Below, piece after piece: positions 23,101 to 33,606 of a DNA stretch of 64,000 bases (within the stretch, counting starts at the first letter, position 1; each line of letters begins with the position of its first letter). The notes beneath the pieces are model-generated. The model was not told the DNA's origin, searched no databases, and saw nothing but the letters and a program-made list of their open reading frames with translations. The stretch spans positions 7,107,366 to 7,171,365 of the forward strand of contig NC_088777.1 of the NCBI RefSeq assembly GCF_954871325.1, given 5' to 3'. The DNA is from Gordionus sp. m RMFG-2023 (lineage: Eukaryota > Nematomorpha > Gordioida > Chordodea > Parachordodidae). The translations under genes and the position numbers were made by a program.

Positions 23101-26100
23101 TATTTAATTGTATTGAATATTTTATATTACATTTTTGTATATGAACCTTTTATTTGATAATAATTATATTTAAATATTATTTATATACTTAATTAATACA
23201 TATATGTTGTAAATAATTGTATCAATATTTAATAAACAGTTCCTAAAATAATAATTGTTTTTAAGGACTCATTTATTTAGGAATATAATCTTTCCATTAA
23301 TATATAAAAATTATTCTATTTGAGTTAATAATATAATAAAAAATATGGATATTTTACATATATCAAGCTAAATTTTCAAAAATTAATTTTTTAAATTTAA
23401 TATATCTTCAATTGACATTGCATTAGTTTGATTCAAATAAGATTGATAAAATCCCATCATAAATTTATAATTTTTTTTTTTAAAAGTTGGAATAGGAATA
23501 TTTTTGTTAATGACTATAAGGGTTTTCATTTTCTTTGTTAGCAATATCTTGATCTAGCTATTCATTAATAAATATCAAATAATAGTAATATAATGTACAT
23601 AAATTATAGTATCAAGAAGCAAATTCAATATTTTGCTCAATATTTTTATCATTAAGTGGGTTAGCAATTTCATTAAGGTATGATTGCAGCATAATATATT
23701 AATTTTATATACAAATATGAAATAATACTGTCCCCCTAAAACAAAAAACTATTTTATATTTTTGTCTTTTAATATTTTACATTTGTCTACTGTGTCAATT
23801 TAAAACTTTACTCAGAATATTTGTTAATATTATCAACATTCTCTTTAAACATATATATATTCTTCAACATATAGAAAATCCTTACTTTTTATGCTGGTTG
23901 TACCAGCACCTTATAATATAATATAATTTTTATTTTTACCAGATTTTTGTTTTGTGAGAACATAATAAGAGTGCACAGGAACCTCTGGTGCAAAAATGAA
24001 AATTCAGAGATTCTGTAGAAAATAGCAAAATTTGGGAGGAAATTGGAAAAACATATAATCTGAATTATGATCAAGTGAAGAAGAAATTTTTCACTGTAAA
24101 GGCTAAATTTAGCAAATTATAGGCTCTCACCCAAAAAAATTTGATTAAAAAAAATTATAAATATAATTTATCAAATATTTTTATAAAAGGTGCTGGTGCT
24201 CTGAATATAAAAAGTAAGGATATCCAATATGTTGAACAATATTTGTGGTTAAAAAAAATGATGATGACATTACCAAATTTTTTAAGTCAAGTTTTAAATT
24301 GTCACAGACGAATGTAAAATATTAAAAGACAAAAATATTTTTTTAGAAAAAAAATACCCGGGTCAGGCCTGAAAATTTTAAAAAAAAATTCGGGCCGGGC
24401 TGGGTTGTGCAAATGGTACCTCTGCGTAGTAAAAATCATTATATATTAGTAAAATAGTTTATATCTTTTAAAATTAATTTATTTTTAATGTGATTATTTT
24501 AAATTTCGCTATTATTATCAAGTTTTTATCAAAGGTTTCATATTTTAATAGTTGAACACTATTTAAAGTATAATAAATTTATATATTTTTATAAATAATC
24601 AAATTTTATATGATATATAAAAATTTATATTATATTTATAATTTAGTAAGAAATTTTTTTTATTAATAAATAAAAAATATTTCTGTATTCACCAAAACTA
24701 TTGATTTTAGAAATATATTGGGTAAAAAAAATGGAGCATTTTTATATTAAATGAAATTTTTTGAAAAAATTATAAACTTAGGATGGAAAATCTTATGAGG
24801 TTGGGAAGTAGGGTTTTCAGGGTTTCTATCTTCAATATTTGTCGAGGGAGACATCCCTAAAAAAATTCATTCATAAAGTTTTGAACGAACGTGAACGCGT
24901 TCCTTTTTTCAAATATAAACTTGAATGGGAACGCGTTCAATTTTTTTTTAGAATTTTTTGCAACATCACCAATATCTGATTTAAAAGCACTCAATTAACA
25001 AAGCTATATTAAAATTATTCGATTATATATATATATATTAGCGTCAATGTGTTTTTTTCGGCAATGTGTTATTTCAACTTTAAATCATTTTTTGAACGCG
25101 TTATTTTAAATTTAAAAAATCTGAATTTACATGAGATGTATTCCGGCATGTTTAGAATACCTGTCTTAATGAATCAGAAAATTTAACCGTTAACCTTTGA
25201 GTCATTTTTAATTTACATAAAAAAATCTATGGAAATAACGAATATAAATTATAATAAGTTCAAGAGTTCATGACAAAATATTCTTAAATTCACAGGGTGG
25301 GTATTCCAAACATGATGGAATACATTTCCGGTAAAATTAGATTTTTGAATTTAAAAAAAAACGCGCGTATGTTGAAAAAATAACACTCTAAATTATGGGA
25401 AGAGTAACGATAAAATAATTAAATCATAAAAAAAAATGGATGAAAAGAAATTAAAAGATCATAGATAGATTATTATTTGATATCATATTACACCTATTAA
25501 AAAAACATCAAAATACCGCCATATAAAAGCATGTAAAAAACATGCGCGCATATTAAATTTATAGAAATTATATATATTTTTTTTTCTTTAATAGAAATGC
25601 AACCTACCGAAACGAAGAGCCTTGTGCCTATTGAAAGTTCGAAAGGTTATCACGATTCTAGTGAAGCAAGTCGATCCCAAATTAAACAGGCCGAAGATTC
25701 GAATCCTATTGGAATGAAACTACTTTTGAAGATGGGGTTTACACCCGGTTTAGGATTAGGTATTTCATTCTTATTCAATTTCGGTTAAAATTTATAAATT
25801 ATAATGTTCAATAAAAAATAGGCCAGTCATTTTTTTTTAAAGATTTTATTTTATAAAAATTTCTCGAATTAATTGTGATCATGGATCCTCTTTTAAAATG
25901 TTACAAATCGGCTCAAATAGCTATATTTCGAGGAAACTTCTTATTTTCTCTGATCTCAATGGGGCCAATTTTTGCCCCTTCCTCATGTTATTTTTAAATA
26001 TCATTTTAATATAGATTTACATATGCTGTATTTTTTTTTATTTAAATAAAGAGAATTAAATATCCATTTAATGTCTTGTTTTTTTAAAAAAAAAATTCTG

Positions 26101-27597
26101 TTACATATAATTAGTGTTGGTTGATTATCTCGATTTTTAAAAAATGGCTAACCCAATATTTTAGCCAAAAAAATATTTCGCAAGCAGAAAGGTTTGGACA
26201 TATTACCGAAATCTTGAGGCTTGTATTATATTATTTTGGATAATTTAAAATTGGCGAAATCGAACCGCTTAACAACAACTACCAATATTCATTTAATTAT
26301 AAATGGGTATCAATACAAATCAGTTGGCCACGCCATTTTGATTTCCCGTTTAAGTCATTTTAAAAATTCAGCATTATACAATTATTTTTGTATGGAAACC
26401 TAAAATGGCGTGTCTACAGCTGATTTTTATTCAACGAAGCTTTAAAATAAAAATGCATTTTAATAAATAATTCGCCTGTCTATTATAAGTATTATAATGT
26501 CATTGATCTAAGGCTACTCCCAAACTTAATGTTTTATGTTTACTTCTAATTTAATTTTCTTATCAATAAAAATAAAAGCTCTTATTTACCTTTATTTTTA
26601 CAAAATAAACCTATTTATATGTATCTCATTCTATTCGATCGATAGATTGAGCAATTTGCTTAATAAGGTTGTGACCTAAATATCAAAAATTTATTTAATT
26701 TAAATTTATTAACTTTAATGGAAAAAAAGTGAAATAAACTATTTTAGATGTAAAAATTAAATGGTGGTCTAAATTTTTTTTTTTAATTTACGAAAACTTA
26801 TTTAATTTTTAAGTTTCTCGAAAATTTATAACGTTGTAAAATTTTTACGAAAACAAAAGTAAATAACATATTTTAATCAAAAATGGGAAGTAAAAAAATT
26901 TTGATTGATAAATTTTATTTTCTGAATTTTTGAAATTTTTAAATAGAAGATTTTGATCATGTTTTATAAATTTTGAGGTTTTTTAAAAATATATTTAGGT
27001 CTTTACCTATTGAAAAATGTTACACGTAATCAGGTCTATATGTAGGGTTGTATAAAAGTCCGATTTGGATCGATTTTTTCAAAACGATCTCTTAAGATTT
27101 TAGCCCAAATAATATTATGTAAGCCTGAAGATTTTGTTTATAGATGGCAGAAAGGGTTGGACCTCTATTTGCCAAATCTCGAGGCTTACATAGTATTATT
27201 TTGGTTAAAAAATCGGGTTTTTAAATCATCATATTTATATACGTAACCTAATGAATATTTTTTTTAATTTTAAGTCATTGGAATAATGTTTGTCTTTTTT
27301 GTAGGAAAGTATGAACAAGGTATTAAAACTCCCATCAAAGCGCAAACCGCCGAAATATTACTCCTTAATAAAAAGAAATCTAGCCTTAAATCGAACGAAA
27401 AGCCAAAGGAAGTGGCGAATACCGACAAATCAATCCCAAAAACCAAAAATGTCGAAGGAATTTCGGTATTTAATCTCTTGAATAGTCAAATAATTACTCA
27501 TTCTTCGAGTAGTCAAAGGGAGAAAAAGGCAAAAAAATCACGCAAAAATGGTTTCGATTATAGCAAAAGTGATATTAAAAAGTCGAAAATATTTTAA
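17181..27597 (+). CDS. ZGPAT: ZGPAT orthologue: CCCH zinc-finger and G-patch protein, nine exons
   Basis: Exons: 17181-17246, 17510-17615, 17662-17720, 19034-19252, 20172-20257, 21393-21455, 21631-21812, 25595-25759, 27305-27597. All splice phases agree, giving about 412 residues. A second ATG at 17199 (MNEQEIRDSIENCKKQ) aligns with the human start and may be the true one. In order: an N-terminal helical region (to about 77), a Tudor-like segment (YKCQAYFSDFIYPKYHDAV, 116-134), the CCCH finger C166-C175-C178-H182 (KPCDRFLMGQNC, then CKYSHGHVV), a second conserved block (VGSKCLAKNEQTDLW, 204-218), the G-patch (NPIGMKLLLKMGF...LGKYEQGI, about 297-321) and a lysine-rich tail with ISVFNLLN. Vertebrate ZGPAT is a nuclear repressor that recruits NuRD and has been linked to splicing. 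The order and spacing match it, but this protein ends about 100 residues earlier, without the long C-terminal coiled coil. Finger spacing C-x8-C-x2-C-x3-H is shorter than in human. Confidence 0.9.
19304..20058. mobile_element. Palindromic retroelement fossil with gag-type zinc knuckle
   Basis: Two arms of about 240 bases (19304-19548 and 19823-20058) are inverted copies, closely similar apart from a diverged patch. Both include GATTACGCATTATCGATTTT and CCGTCATTTCTAAATCTAC or their reverse. On the minus strand the left arm and centre encode a short protein with a CCHC zinc knuckle (CYLCQSRDHLQDRC) followed by an arginine-rich stretch, typical of retroelement Gag nucleocapsid. Only a gag end is present. 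It lies in ZGPAT intron 4, is much richer in G+C than its host, and is a fossil. An LTR or DIRS-type parent is possible; the inverted layout would suit DIRS or two opposed insertions. Confidence 0.6.
22087..22135. repeat. Family B repeat end
   Basis: TCGGGTTGTGCAAATGGTACCTCTGC recurs as TGGGTTGTGCAAATGGTACCTCTGC near 24402-24426 in the same orientation. The surrounding sequence resembles an end of the GGCC-rich family. The pair brackets the Harbinger remnant in ZGPAT intron 7. Confidence 0.45.
22574..22672. repeat. Short foldback repeat
   Basis: GGCTGTGTCCAAAATGTTTT and, 50 bases on, AAAACATTTTGGACACATCC form an inverted pair with 18 of 20 bases complementary. A diverged single end (AGGCTGTATCCAAAATCT) lies near 22378, so a larger element of about 300 bases may be involved. 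Confidence 0.5.
22695..23099 (+). mobile_element. PIF/Harbinger transposase fragment (DDE domain)
   Basis: The plus strand reads VGDDAYPFHDETL, a stop, KPFKCPKNKLSCARVSVEQ then CFG, and later a SYCLLHNVIIDIEG segment. These match the HARBI1-type DDE_4 domain: the VGDxAYPL aspartate, ARxxVExxFG with the catalytic glutamate, and the LHN end. The frame closes with a stop at 23099. The first part of the domain is missing or too decayed to read, so it is dead. It lies in ZGPAT intron 7. Confidence 0.75.
23755..24345. mobile_element. Long inverted repeat with MADF/Myb-like remnant
   Basis: Arms at about 23755-23920 and 24190-24345 are inverted copies (ATATTTTTGTCTTTTAATAT and its reverse at the outer ends, ACTTTTTAT...GGTGCTGGT at the inner ends). 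Between them, plus-strand bases 24009-24122 encode NSKIWEEIGKTYNLNYDQVK then KKFFTVKAKFSKL-stop, which fits the MADF/Myb-SANT domain of the second Harbinger protein. With the DDE fragment 900 bases upstream this suggests one decayed Harbinger family insertion in ZGPAT intron 7. Confidence 0.6.
24360..24430. repeat. Family B repeat end, second bracket
   Basis: GGGCCGGGCTGGGTTGTGCAAATGG and the following TACCTCTGC repeat the sequence at 22087-22112 in direct orientation. Confidence 0.45.
25041..25390. repeat. Palindromic MITE, family C, copy 2
   Basis: It starts GCGTCAATGTG...TTATTTCAAC and ends GTTGAAAAAATAACAC, inverted ends of about 16 bases. The halves mirror each other (TTCCGGCATGTTTAGAATACC against GGTATTCCAAACATGATGGAA; CCTTTGAGTCATT against AAGTTCAAGAGTTCATGA). 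It lies in ZGPAT intron 7, about 200 bases before exon 8. Confidence 0.65.
26112..26281. repeat. hAT-type MITE, family A, copy 4
   Basis: TAGTGTTGGTTGATTATCTCG at the left, ACCGCTTAACAACAACTA at the right, with TTTTTAAAAAATGGCTAACC inside. It is a shortened, diverged copy in ZGPAT intron 8. Confidence 0.6.
26327..26420. repeat. Short foldback repeat
   Basis: ACGCCATTTTGATTTCC and GGAAACCTAAAATGGCGT form an inverted pair about 45 bases apart. A related single end (ATGGAAAATCAAAATGGCATGTC) lies near 54520. Confidence 0.5.
27044..27225. repeat. hAT-type MITE, family A, decayed copy 5
   Basis: Recognisable blocks are GATTTGGATCGATTTTTTCA, CCAAATAATATTATGTAAGC, TATAGATGGCAG and GCCAAATCTCGAGGCTTA. 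The ends are lost. It ends 80 bases before ZGPAT exon 9. Confidence 0.5.
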
Positions 27598-27896
27598 AAT
27601 ATTAATGTTGCGCTTATATTGAAATTTTATACATTAAAAAAAAATATTAGATAATCTTATAATAAGGGAAATTATTTTAATTTTGGATGTAATGTTTTTT
27701 TTTTAAATTATGTATTTCTATTTATTATTTAATATAATATACTTGTATCTTGTATGATGAATATGTAATTTTTATTAAAGTATTTTCCCCAATATTTTAT
27801 AGGCAAAGTACAACAATTATTTTTTTTCTCATTACCATCTAACTGGGGCATTACAGATGATTTATATGCAAAACCCACAATTTTTGTGACTCTTAC

Positions 27897-27980
27897 GTAC
27901 AATTGACAGGCATGTAGTCACGTTTATGGGCTCATTTTTAAAAGATGGGGAAAAGTGTATACCGGGAGTTTGAGATTTTT
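27897..27980 (-). CDS. Candidate internal exon of an unrecognised gene
   Basis: On the minus strand an acceptor (CTGGTATAG) and a donor (GTAAGA) bound exactly 84 bases. Read in phase 1, the frame is open: SQTPGIHFSPSFKNEPINV then TTCLSIV. The G+C content stands above the flanks. Its length is a multiple of three. The gene would converge on ZGPAT. No partner exon or family was recognised, so this stays a candidate. Confidence 0.3.
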
Positions 27981-29351
27981 CTATACCAGTGAGTAAATTC
28001 TTTTTTTTGTAGGAATTAGCTCAAAATTAGGAATATCAGAAGTATTTTTATTAAATCAAACAACGGTAAAATTTTAATAACATAATTAGAAGGTAAAAAA
28101 TTTAAAATATTTGTGTTAAGTAATATTTTTATCGCCCCAAACATTTGTTAAATAATATTAATGTTTTTTTGTTGAAATGAAAGTAAATTGGTATATAAGA
28201 AGTTTCTCTTTTCTTGTTGATAAATAATATAGATACCATTAACCGTATGTAAATATATACAACACTGTTGTGTGTTTATTAATCAAAAAATATATATTAT
28301 ATAAAATATTAATCATTACATTAGCAGTGTGGGTAAGAATATAGATTGAAGTAGGCTCAATATTGCTGGGGTGGACAACTTATCCAAAATATTTTCAAGG
28401 GCTGGGCCTGATGCAATATAAAATTATTCATTCGAAAATATATTGGCAGAATGAACCCCTAATTTTAAACAAGAAATTTATAATAATTTGATGATAGAGA
28501 ACATGCGATTAAATTAAGGAAATTATAATGAAGTTGATAATAGAAAACCAATTTTATAAGGCAGTGTTTATCTTACTGCTTTTTTTTATAAGACATGCAA
28601 TTTTTTGGCAGATCCAACTAAGAAATGTCTTTCTCTAGCAATTAATGCATAACTTTGTTACACATCACCCATGCGTATCCACGATTTTCTTATTGGGGAT
28701 GGGGGCACTTCGACTTATTTTTAATATAAATTTTATTGGAGGTCTTTAAATTCACTTATTGTAGGCTCTTGGCTTTATTAAATTTTTATAATAATAATTA
28801 AGGTCTTTATTATTTATAAAAAGGCTTTTTTTTCTAAAAATTTTGAATTAAAGTCGTTATTATAAAAAATTATTAACTTTTGCAAAATTTTATTTTATAT
28901 GCCTTAGGAGATGATGGAATATGCATCCTTAAAATACTTTGGAGAATAAGGGGGGAGGGGTTTAGGAGAAAATTTATTGTTCTCTTAAAATGAGATTTAC
29001 TAGAACAAGCAAATTTGTGACAAAGGGGGGAGTCTGAAATCACCTATATATGTTTATTATCAATAGAAATGATAAAAAATTTTTAAAAAACAATAATTAT
29101 TTGATTTAAATATAATATAACAAATTATTCAAAATATTTGTTGAATAAACTAATTGTTCAAATAAAATGGTGAATAAATGAAAACTCATATTAGAATAAA
29201 ATAAATAAATTAAAATTCATAATCCAACAAAACAAATAATTTACTCTGTATTTATTTCCATTCGATTAGAAGAATAGGCCTACTTTAATGTAAAATTTTG
29301 TGACTAAAACGTTCTAAGGGACTGCTTTATATAGGTGAAACTTTTTATTTT
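27981..29351. other. Intergenic A+T-rich DNA
   Basis: I see no gene with family motifs. A G-rich patch at 28948-28970 (GGGGGGAGGGG) and short unconnected open stretches are all that stand out. Confidence 0.4.
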
Positions 29352-29720
29352 ATAAAAAGTATTTATTGATTGTTTTCCAAAATAGGTTGAAAAGATACAT
29401 TTTCACTTTCCCCCTTTTGAATGTATTTAATGATTGTTTTCCAAAAAAGGAAACAACAATAATATAAAGATACCTTTCCCATTATAATAATTATATTCTA
29501 AACAAATTTATTAATTGTTTTCCAAAATAAGGAACAATAAAAGATACATTTAACCCATTTTTCCCCTTTTGAATGTATTTATTGATTGTATTCCAAAATT
29601 AAAATACAACAGTAATATAAAGATACATTAATTCCCCTTCCCATTAATTGAATTCCAAGTAAGGACACAACCATTTTATTTATTCCCTACTTTACAATAT
29701 CATAAAGGTACAATTAATTT
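29352..29720. repeat. Degenerate tandem repeat, period about 80 bases
   Basis: About five diverged units share TTATTGATTGTTTTCCAAAA, then AACAACAATAATATAAAGATAC, then a C/T-rich CCCCTTTTGAATGTA. Units begin near 29360, 29420, 29510, 29575 and 29640. Confidence 0.65.
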
Positions 29721-30437
29721 CTGTATCATGCCAAGCGAGTTCTTTCTCCTCTATCATTAATTTCAGTTACTTCTCTTTTGTAAAACAATATATATATATA
29801 TTTATTGAAAAGATACATATTAAATTTTCTTAAATAAAATTTATTTTGAATAAAGTTGAATTGCAGAACTATTTTTATTGCAATTTTCTCACTTTTCATA
29901 CATACAAGTTTTATTGCAACGTTCCCACTTTTCTATAAAAATTTTTTTAAATGAATTAATTTAAAAAAAATAGGATTTGAATATTTAATATATTATCAAT
30001 TTTTTATAATTATACAATTCCATTTACATAAAAAAAATCCAAAATAAGTTAAAAATAGAAACTTGACTTTTAAAATTGCTCACCTGCAAAATTATAAAAA
30101 ATGGAGATGGAATAATCCAGTTCTTAGACGATAATTTATATAAATCTTAAATAGCATCATGTTAGCCGTTAGATTTAGTATTTTTATTTAGTCTATAATA
30201 CAAATATAATGTATCGCAAAATTTCTTATTTATTAATATTAATTTTTGCAAAGAGAGCTTAGTCGTTAAAACTGAATTCTCTACAATCGCATTTGATTGG
30301 AACTAACTATAAATGTTATTTAAGTTGTATCCAATGATGTAATTTTACTAGATTAGAGATTCATTCATTAAATGAATTTAGCCCATATATAGGAGTCAGA
30401 GAGCCATCTTATGGTTTGCACTTCGAAATATATATAA

Positions 30438-30606
30438 TAGTGTTGTTAATAAGCCCAAATTTATAATCAAAGTAATATCGTGTAAGCTTGATTTTGCTCA
30501 TAGGTGGCAGAAAGATTTCTGTTTCTTTTAGCCAAACCTTGAAACTTACAAAATATTATTTTGGCTAAAATCATAATCGGGCCCTTTTTAAAAATCGACC
30601 TAAATA
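30438..30606. repeat. hAT-type MITE, family A, copy 6
   Basis: TAGTGTTGTTAATAAGCCC on the left, with GTAATATCGTGTAAGC, TTTTGCTCATAGGTGGCAG, CAAACCTTGAAACTTAC and TTTTTAAAAATCGACC in order. The right end is worn. Confidence 0.55.
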
Positions 30607-30914
30607 TGTTTTTTTATAATATTAATATTCTACTAAAATAGAAATAAATGGCAATAGATAACTAAATTATATAATTTTAAGCGTAATATTTATATAAAAT
30701 AGCAATTAATGAAAATTACAATTTACTTGCATAAGAAACAAAATTGAGCTCTTTAATATTCTAACATTTAGCCCCCGTGAATGGCTGCTTCCTTCATACA
30801 CCTCTTTGCATGTACCTGCTAGATCATATCGTCAGGCAAATATATTTTATATTAAGGTAGTTAAATATATATTTTTGTTTTTTAATATATAATTATCCTT
30901 TATATTATTTAGTG

Positions 30915-31211
30915 TGTTGAATAAATGAGATTATGACTTTCGGTCAAAATTTTATATTAACATTTTTTTATATCATTTTAACGTTACATTTTTTAATGTC
31001 AATTTATATTTCACACAATTAGTTATTTTTTTATTGTTCAAAAAAAGATATATAAAAAGAAATAGTTTTTGCTGAAAGGGAATAAAAAATGTAATTTATC
31101 ATTGAAAATAAAATGTAAATTATGATTAAAAATAAAATATAATTTACAATAAAATAAAATGTAATTATGATTAAAATAAAATATGAACGAGGATTTAACC
31201 CAATTCTTACA
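30915..31211 (+). repeat. 5' LTR
   Basis: Begins TGTTGAATAAATGAGATTA and ends CAATTCTTACA. The right half is a set of short A+T repeats (AAAATGTAAATTATGATTAA and variants). Confidence 0.8.
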
Positions 31212-33307
31212 TGGAGGCCAAATTACGTCCGAACTTTGCGTAAGTATTATATCAAAATTCGATCTTGATTTTACAATGTATATCTATTCTATTTTACTCC
31301 TTTATCGATCATAATTCTCTTACGATGGATGCTTTGAACAATTCCACATATATGACTGAATTCAAGCTGGATTTCCCCAAATTTAGTAGCGATGGCAGCT
31401 ACATAGGAAAATTGCAGAATTTCTTCGACATTAGCAAGATCTCCAACGGAGAAAAGGTCGCCTTGTTTCTCCGAAGTCTTCCAGATGATGAATTCAATAA
31501 CATTGGAGCGATTTGCACTTAGGCAGACTTCCAGGACCCAATCGCCCTGCTTTGCAAATTCAAGCTACAACATCCATCGAAGACTGAGAACGCCAAACTT
31601 TCATTATTTTATGCTGCCACTCAAGGCAAGGAGGAGACGTTCTCGGCTTGGGTCACACGCGTAGCACGACTCAATAAAGAATGCCATTCAGCGCATTATT
31701 GAGAAAGTGAGAGTTGCTTCGAATTCCAAAGATTTCCCCGGTCAGGAGCTCTATGACTATAGAAGATATTTACAATCTAGGTCTAGAAGAAGACACCACT
31801 GAGCCAAGTGACATCAAGGGCGTGATGAAATTGTTTTATTTGGATGAATCACCTGGAATACAAGAGGTTAATCACATGGGCAGAGTCAAAAATAGTTACG
31901 TAATAACAAAACCCATCCAGAACTCTCACGCACATGGTAAATCTCTTAAACAACCCCAGTTAATTAATGTCAATCGCCCCGGACAACATTTTGATGAACG
32001 TTACGATATACGCTGCGACTATTGCCGCTACAAACGTTTTGATGAACGTTACAAGATACGCTACGACAATGGCCGCGATAAACGATTCGATGGACGGCAC
32101 AGCAACTTCCACGGCAATCGTTTTGATCAAAGCTACGATAATTGTCACTATAACCGCAACCGTTTTGATAATCGCAACGATAACTACTATGACAATCAAT
32201 ACAACAATAGCGGGTACAACGCCCATGGCAATCGCCACGACTATCACTGTGACCATCATCAAAGCCCTGATCGACGGGATGACTGCTATAGAGGTGATAA
32301 CCGAACCAACTATCCCCGTCGTGGTCAGCACAGACACAACCCTCAAAATATTAAAGGTTTCCCGAAATATTCGTCGAGGCACAACCAGTACAAAAACGAC
32401 AACAATACTTACAACAGATCTTCTGATTACAAAGATCGTGATTGTCAATTGAATACGAATGATGATATGAACATCGAAGCAATCGATGATGGCGACGACT
32501 CAAACACAGACCTTAAAGAATATAATCTGCAGAATTTGGAAGTGTGCAATCTGGGGGTTAACGATATCAGATATGACGCATACAACGTAACGGTGAGCAT
32601 CAAAAACATACCCACGCTGATGCAAGTTGACACTGGTACGAGGTACACTATACTTCCGAAGCTGATAGCTAACACTGTAGGTATAACCACGATACGTAAG
32701 ACGGATATGAAACTCACTGGTTATGACGGCAGCGCCATCAAGAATTAGTCTTGCTAATGTAAACGTTAAGTATGAAGGTAACTTAAAAACGCTGGAAGCC
32801 ATATTGATGGATTGTGACAAGATCCCCCTGCTAGGGCGTATGAGGCTCAACGCCTTCAACAACATTTTAAAAACGTTCTTAGTGGGTAATGTGGAGAATG
32901 ATCTCGAGAAGATAATACTCGACAACAAAAAAAGACCTTGAATCAACTTACTCCTACAAACTCAAAATGGTCAGACAAGAGAAAGTTCACTTGAAGCCCG
33001 ATGCTGTGCCTAAATCCTACCTTCAAGGAGAATTCCGTGTGCCAAGATTAATGCGATGACTCAGAAATTGGATGGCTGGCTGAAGGAACCTTGCTCGAGA
33101 GGAATCTAGATGCCCGATGCCATGCACAAATGATCTGATCGCAATGTTAGCTAAGGGCTGCCTTTACTTTACCAAGCCATCGTTCGGTTTGAAAAGAAGA
33201 CTGCACCATGAACATGGGTGGCGTATTGCGTGACGATCATGAACGTTAATGGCGTTACCACTCAACTTATCCAAGGAAATCATAAGCCGAATTTCTTTAG
33301 GGTGGAA

Positions 33308-33606
33308 TGTTGAATAATTGAGATTATGCCTTTCGGTCAAAATTTTAAATTAACATTTTTTTATATCATTTTAACCTTACATTTTTTTAACGTCAATTTG
33401 GATTTCACACAATTAGTTATTTTTTTTATTGTTTAAAAAAAGATATATAAAGTGAAATTGTTTTTGCTGAAAGGGAATAAAAAATGTAATTTATCATTGA
33501 AAATAAAATGTAAATTATGATTAAAAATAAAATATAATTTACAATAAAATAAAATGTAATTATGATTAAAATAAAATATGAACGAGGATTTAATTCAATT
33601 CTTATA
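33308..33606 (+). repeat. 3' LTR
   Basis: Begins TGTTGAATAATTGAGATTA and ends CAATTCTTATA; otherwise as the 5' LTR. Confidence 0.8.

Larger units (their letters stand above)
30915..33606 (+). mobile_element. Broken LTR retrotransposon (Ty3-like), about 2.7 kb
   Basis: Two direct repeats of about 298 bases bound the element (30915-31211 and 33308-33606). The 5' copy runs TGTTGAATAA...TTCTTACA, and TGGAGGCCAAATTACG just after it could be a tRNA primer site. A purine tract (AGGGTGGAA) precedes the 3' copy. Parts seen, on the plus strand: a Gag-like start (MDALNNSTYMTEFKLDFPK), a long Asn/Arg/Asp/Tyr-rich stretch with RFD repeats, a protease-like segment with the DTG motif (LMQVDTGTRYTILPK) and traces of the region before reverse transcriptase. 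No polymerase core or integrase was seen. It is broken, with several breaks. The LTRs agree at roughly 95 percent by eye, which suggests a fairly recent insertion. No clear target duplication remains. Confidence 0.8.

Noticed and set aside
25597-25788. Small independent G-patch gene beginning at ATG 25597
   Set aside because: The acceptor at 25594 and phase show that it is ZGPAT exon 8; the methionine is internal.
31960-32452. Long overlapping frames on both strands (Thr/Ile-rich, Val/Ile-rich)
   Set aside because: Shadows of the low-complexity Gag tail of the LTR fossil.
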